This document shows, one piece after another, positions 60,712 to 64,000 of a stretch of 64,000 bases of DNA (within the stretch, counting starts at the first letter, position 1; each line of letters begins with the position of its first letter). The notes beneath the pieces are model-generated. The model saw nothing but the letters and a program-made list of their open reading frames with translations. It was not told the DNA's origin and did not search any database. The translations under genes and the position numbers were made by a program. The DNA comes from Omphiscola glabra. Its lineage: Eukaryota > Mollusca > Gastropoda > Lymnaeidae. The stretch is from NCBI GenBank assembly GCA_964017045.1, contig OZ024808.1, forward strand, positions 19,709,284-19,773,283, read 5' to 3'.

Positions 60712-61266
60712 TCCCATCATTCCATCCCATCATTCCATCCCATCATTCCTTCCCATCATTCCATACCATCATTCCAACCCATCATTCCAACCCATCATTC
60801 CATCCCATCATTCCACCCCATCATTCCATCCCATCACTCCATCCCATCACTCCATCCCATCATTCAATCCCATCATTCCATCTCATCATTCCATTCCATC
60901 CCATCATTCCATCCCATCATTCCATCCCATCATTCCATCCCATCATTCCTTCCCATCATTCCATCCCATCATTCCATCCCATCATTCCACCCCATCATTC
61001 CACCCCATCATTCCATCCCATCATTCCATCCCATCATTCCACCCCATCATTCCTTCCCATCATTCCATCCCATCATTCCATCCCATCATTCAATCCCATC
61101 ATTCCATCTCATCATTCCATCCCATCATTCCATCCCATCATTCCTTCCCATCATTCCATCCCATCATTCCATCCCATCATTCCTTCCCATCATTCCTTCC
61201 CATCATTCCATCCTATCATTCCTTCCCATCATTCCTTCCCATCATTCCTTCCCATCATTCCACTCC
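60712..61266. repeat. 13-bp minisatellite, about 42 copies
   Basis: The unit is 'cccatcattccat' with variants. Because 13 is not a multiple of three, the plus-strand translation cycles with a 13-residue period (FHPIIPSHHSIPS) and stays open for 213 codons without being a gene. Confidence 0.95.
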
Positions 61267-61699
61267 ACATTTAGCGTTTCGTGGCGTGAAATAACACACA
61301 CAGAGAACCAAGGAAAAATTCACCAATTTACTCTTAACAGAATCGACACCATACACACATTTTCAAAAATATAATCAATAGCGCCGATTTAATAATTGAA
61401 CGTCACGTGACCAAGCGGTGTGTTTCTACACGCGAGCAAACAGTGAGAAGAAAAGACAACAAAAATATGGCGCTAACATTCAACCAACCAGCATTGTTAA
61501 GGGTGTTGGGCCACAAAGGCATACAGAGAGGCAGCTTTTCCAAGGTGTGCTGTTGGGGCATGGGGGCATACAAAGAGGCAGCGTTTCAAGGCGTGCTGCT
61601 GGGGCATGGGGGCATGGATAGGGGTGAAGCAGGCTTTTATCAGCCTTGAGCACACGTGTTAGGCTCACAATGATTCTCTGGATGTTCGCTACAGCGTGC

Positions 61700-61980
61700 A
61701 TGATGAGCACATGCAAATTTTCGTGTGTATACTTGTGTGTGTGTGCACTAGCGCGCGCGTGTGTGTATATCTATGTGTGCATACGTGGGTGCATGTGTAC
61801 GTGTGGGTATGTACACCTTTGTCTATTCTTGTGTGCATACTTGTGTATAACCTTGTGTGTATTCTTGTGTGCGTATGCTTGTGTGCGTCTATACGTGTGT
61901 GTATACATATGTGTATACGTGTGTGCACGTGCTTGTATACTTGTGTGTATACATGTGTGCATGTGTAATTGTTTACATAT
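61700..61980. repeat. TG/TGTATAC-rich low-complexity tract
   Basis: Interrupted (TG)n with 'tgtatact' and 'tgtgcat' motifs. Open frames on both strands arise from the repeat. Confidence 0.9.
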
Positions 61981-62754
61981 GTAATTGACTGGCTGGTTGT
62001 GCGGTCATAATGTATCAATTCCAAAATTGTGGAGTTGGTTTTATCCCCAGCAAAAACCCAGAAATGCAACAAACAAAAAGAAAAAGAAAACAACAACAAA
62101 AACAAACAAAAAACCAGCACCCCGGGTGGATGGCGCTAGCTAACTTCGGTTGGCAAAGCGGATGGGTCTAGTTAACCTTGGTTGGCAACCCATAAAAGAG
62201 AGGGCAAATCGAATTCTAACTCGGAGAAGGAGTCACGCAGGCGGTGTGACACTGACGCAATGAAAATGCCGGCTACAACTGCGCAACTTGGAAAGCATGA
62301 AGAACTTAGTGGGACACAAGAGACGTTGCTGGTCACTGATCTATCTGCAGTCGTCTTGACAAAGTCTTGTCACTGGTTATCCACTACCTCCTGGTCTATT
62401 TTCAGTCGTTTTGACAAAGTCTTGCCATTGGTCATCCCCTTCACCATAGCTTATCTCCCAGTCGTCTTGTCATTGTATCAAAATAGTAAAGGACAAGAGA
62501 GTGAGGCTGGCGAATTGCACAACTCTCAATCGATAAAAAAAAGTTCCGATCAAGTCAAGGCGACTCCTCAAGTCAGGGCTACAACTCAAATCAAGGCTAC
62601 TTGTCAGGGCTACTTCTCAAGTCAAGGCTGCTACTTAAGTTAAGGCTTCTACTAAAGTCATGTGTAATAGCGCAATGGTTAGTTTAACGCGGGACTGATT
62701 CGCAAATTGGCTTAAAGGCCGATTGTCTCTTCTTCTCTTTTAGGGCCTGCGTTG

Positions 62755-62942
62755 AAAACAAACTTATCAATGACACATGGCCGATGACGTTGATAAGGAA
62801 CTTTTCAATGACACATGTCTGATGACGTTGAAAAGGGCCTTATCAATGACATATGTCTAATGACGTTGAAAAAGACCGTGTCAATGACACTTGTCTGATG
62901 ACGTTCAAAATCACCGTGCCAATGACACGTGTCTGATGACTG
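62755..62942. repeat. 38-bp tandem repeat, 5 copies
   Basis: The motif 'gatgacgttgaaaa' recurs at 62783, 62821, 62859, 62897 and 62935 with 'caatgacacatgtct' between. Confidence 0.9.
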
Positions 62943-63101
62943 CGGGTCGAAAGCTGTAAAGAAAGCTAAAGTATCGATCTAAATGACCCGCTTAATGCAA
63001 ATCGGACGTTAACCTTTTTAACGGCAGCAATTTGTCGTATCTGCCCAGTGTGACTAGGTCACATACAGGGGCGTAGGATGATGATGAAATACGTTTCTCG
63101 G

Positions 63102-63333
63102 TATGCACATACCTGAGAATGCACATACCCGAGAATGCACATACCCGAGAATGCACATACCCGAGAATGCACATATCCGAACATGCACATACCCGAGCAT
63201 GCACATACCCGAGAATGCACATACCCGAGAATGCACATACCCTAGAATGCACATATCCGAACATGCACATACCCGAGCATGCCCTTACCCGTGGATGCAC
63301 ATAACCGAGAATGCACATACCCGAGAAGGCACA
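63102..63333. repeat. 18-bp minisatellite, about 13 copies
   Basis: The unit is 'gagaatgcacatacccga' with 'catatccgaacatg' variants arranged in a partly repeated order. Confidence 0.95.
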
Positions 63334-63387
63334 CCGTGAAAGGCTCACACAGAACCCTTTTTTCTTTCTTCTTTAACGATTCATTAC

Positions 63388-63562
63388 TTTATTATTCACG
63401 CAGCAACGCTGCATCTCAAATCTTGTAAAGAGTGACTTGCGACGCAAGAGGCGTGACGCACCGTCTACCACGTACATTTCAGGTTCGACATTCTCCCAGT
63501 TGACTTCTTCATCTGCATATTGCGCCAGACAACGATCGAAAGCTTCAAGGCCGCCCTGGCAT
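63388..63562 (-). CDS. Possible internal exon of an unidentified Cys-containing protein
   Basis: On the minus strand the frame reads CQGGLEAFDRCLAQYADEEV, then NWENVEPEMYVVDG and ends FEMQRCCVNNK before a donor-like aaa|gtaatg. A tandem acceptor TAGCAG lies at its start (63563-63568). Codon use and composition are protein-like and unlike the surrounding repeats, and five Cys are spaced as in a secreted domain. No family was recognised and no partner exon is visible in the window, so this is tentative. Confidence 0.35.
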
Positions 63563-64000
63563 CTGCTAGGAGCCGTTAGATTGGCAACATCGCTTCCCCA
63601 ACCGTTGCACATATGCCAGTATATGGATGCAGCAACGTACCGAACCAGAACCAGAACATTGATATAAAAAAAGCTGCAATGCAAGTGGCTGCTGAATCGA
63701 CATGCCCGACGTTAATCAACAATCTTAAGGGTCGGTTCACACGATCAAATTTTCCTACAAGCATTTGATGCAGTTCGTGCATGAAGCCTTGTCACAACTT
63801 TCAAATTACTATTTGATCAAATTCCCCCCCAAAAAGAAACCACGCACAAAAAAGTGCGTTCATACAACAATTTGACGCGAAATTTGATCGTGAGAACTGA
63901 CGCTTAGTACCTTTTACGAAAATCTTCATTTAAACTCAAATGTATTGCGTTCCATCTAATATCTATCTGATGATTCTACATAAGATGTAAACAATATATT

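Noticed and set aside
60633..61274. 213-codon plus-strand frame rich in His, Pro, Ser and Ile
   Set aside because: It is the 13-bp minisatellite read through; the 13-residue period is the repeat period.
61646..62120. Frames on both strands over a TG-rich tract, up to 143 codons
   Set aside because: Simple-sequence translation; no recognisable domain and no splice structure.
62182..62643. 153-codon plus-strand frame
   Set aside because: The second half is built of short internal repeats ('caagtcaaggctac', 'gttttgacaaagtcttg') and no domain is recognisable; not convincing as a gene.
62665..62735. tRNA-like box A/B text ('atagcgcaatggttagt', 'gattcgcaaat')
   Set aside because: Box B deviates and no cloverleaf can be drawn; at most a decayed tRNA-derived SINE head.
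63054..63348. Frames on both strands over the 18-bp array near the right edge
   Set aside because: Same cause: a unit that is a multiple of three and lacks stops.

Overview
This is eukaryotic nuclear DNA: genes are split by introns with GT..AG junctions, intergenic sequence is AT-rich, and micro-/minisatellites and DNA transposons are abundant. I infer a panpulmonate (freshwater) gastropod, possibly a lymnaeid such as Lymnaea. The main reason is several copies of short hAT elements that match, from memory, the horizontally transferred SPIN family, which has been reported from the pond snail Lymnaea stagnalis. This assignment is an inference; no search was possible. || Region 1 (about 0.6-29 kb) is AT-rich and genic. 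Three genes were assembled exon by exon with consistent reading phase: a dsRNA-binding-domain protein on the minus strand (592-5797, C-terminus beyond the left edge, not assigned to a named family); HSD17B8, the FabG-like mitochondrial 3-oxoacyl-ACP reductase subunit, on the plus strand (11302-18925, eight coding exons, 252 aa); and EDF1/MBF1 on the minus strand (24264-28879, five coding exons, 144 aa). HSD17B8 and EDF1 converge on a roughly 5.3 kb spacer that holds an internally deleted piggyBac element with a smaller element nested inside it. Introns carry a hAT element with perfect 8-bp target duplications, a LINE 3' fragment, small inverted-repeat elements and short tandem duplications. 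|| Region 2 (about 29-64 kb) is essentially gene-free as far as I can see, apart from one possible exon near the right edge. It is a mosaic of non-autonomous transposons (a Mutator-like element with 33-bp perfect TIRs and near-perfect 9-bp target duplications, a Helitron 3' end, at least three hAT families, SPIN-like copies, a fold-back element and LINE 3' ends) plus about twenty unrelated minisatellites with units of 11-105 bp. Most long open frames here are by-products of tandem repeats whose unit lacks stops, not genes. || The three genes have unrelated housekeeping-type roles (RNA binding; mitochondrial fatty acid synthesis; transcription coactivation and ribosome-collision sensing), and nothing suggests that they form one system. 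The most unusual signals are a 45-bp tandem array that repeats a 3' splice acceptor five times in frame in the dsRBD gene, the SPIN-like cluster, the nested piggyBac element, and two LINE 3' ends that each carry a four-copy tandem repeat.
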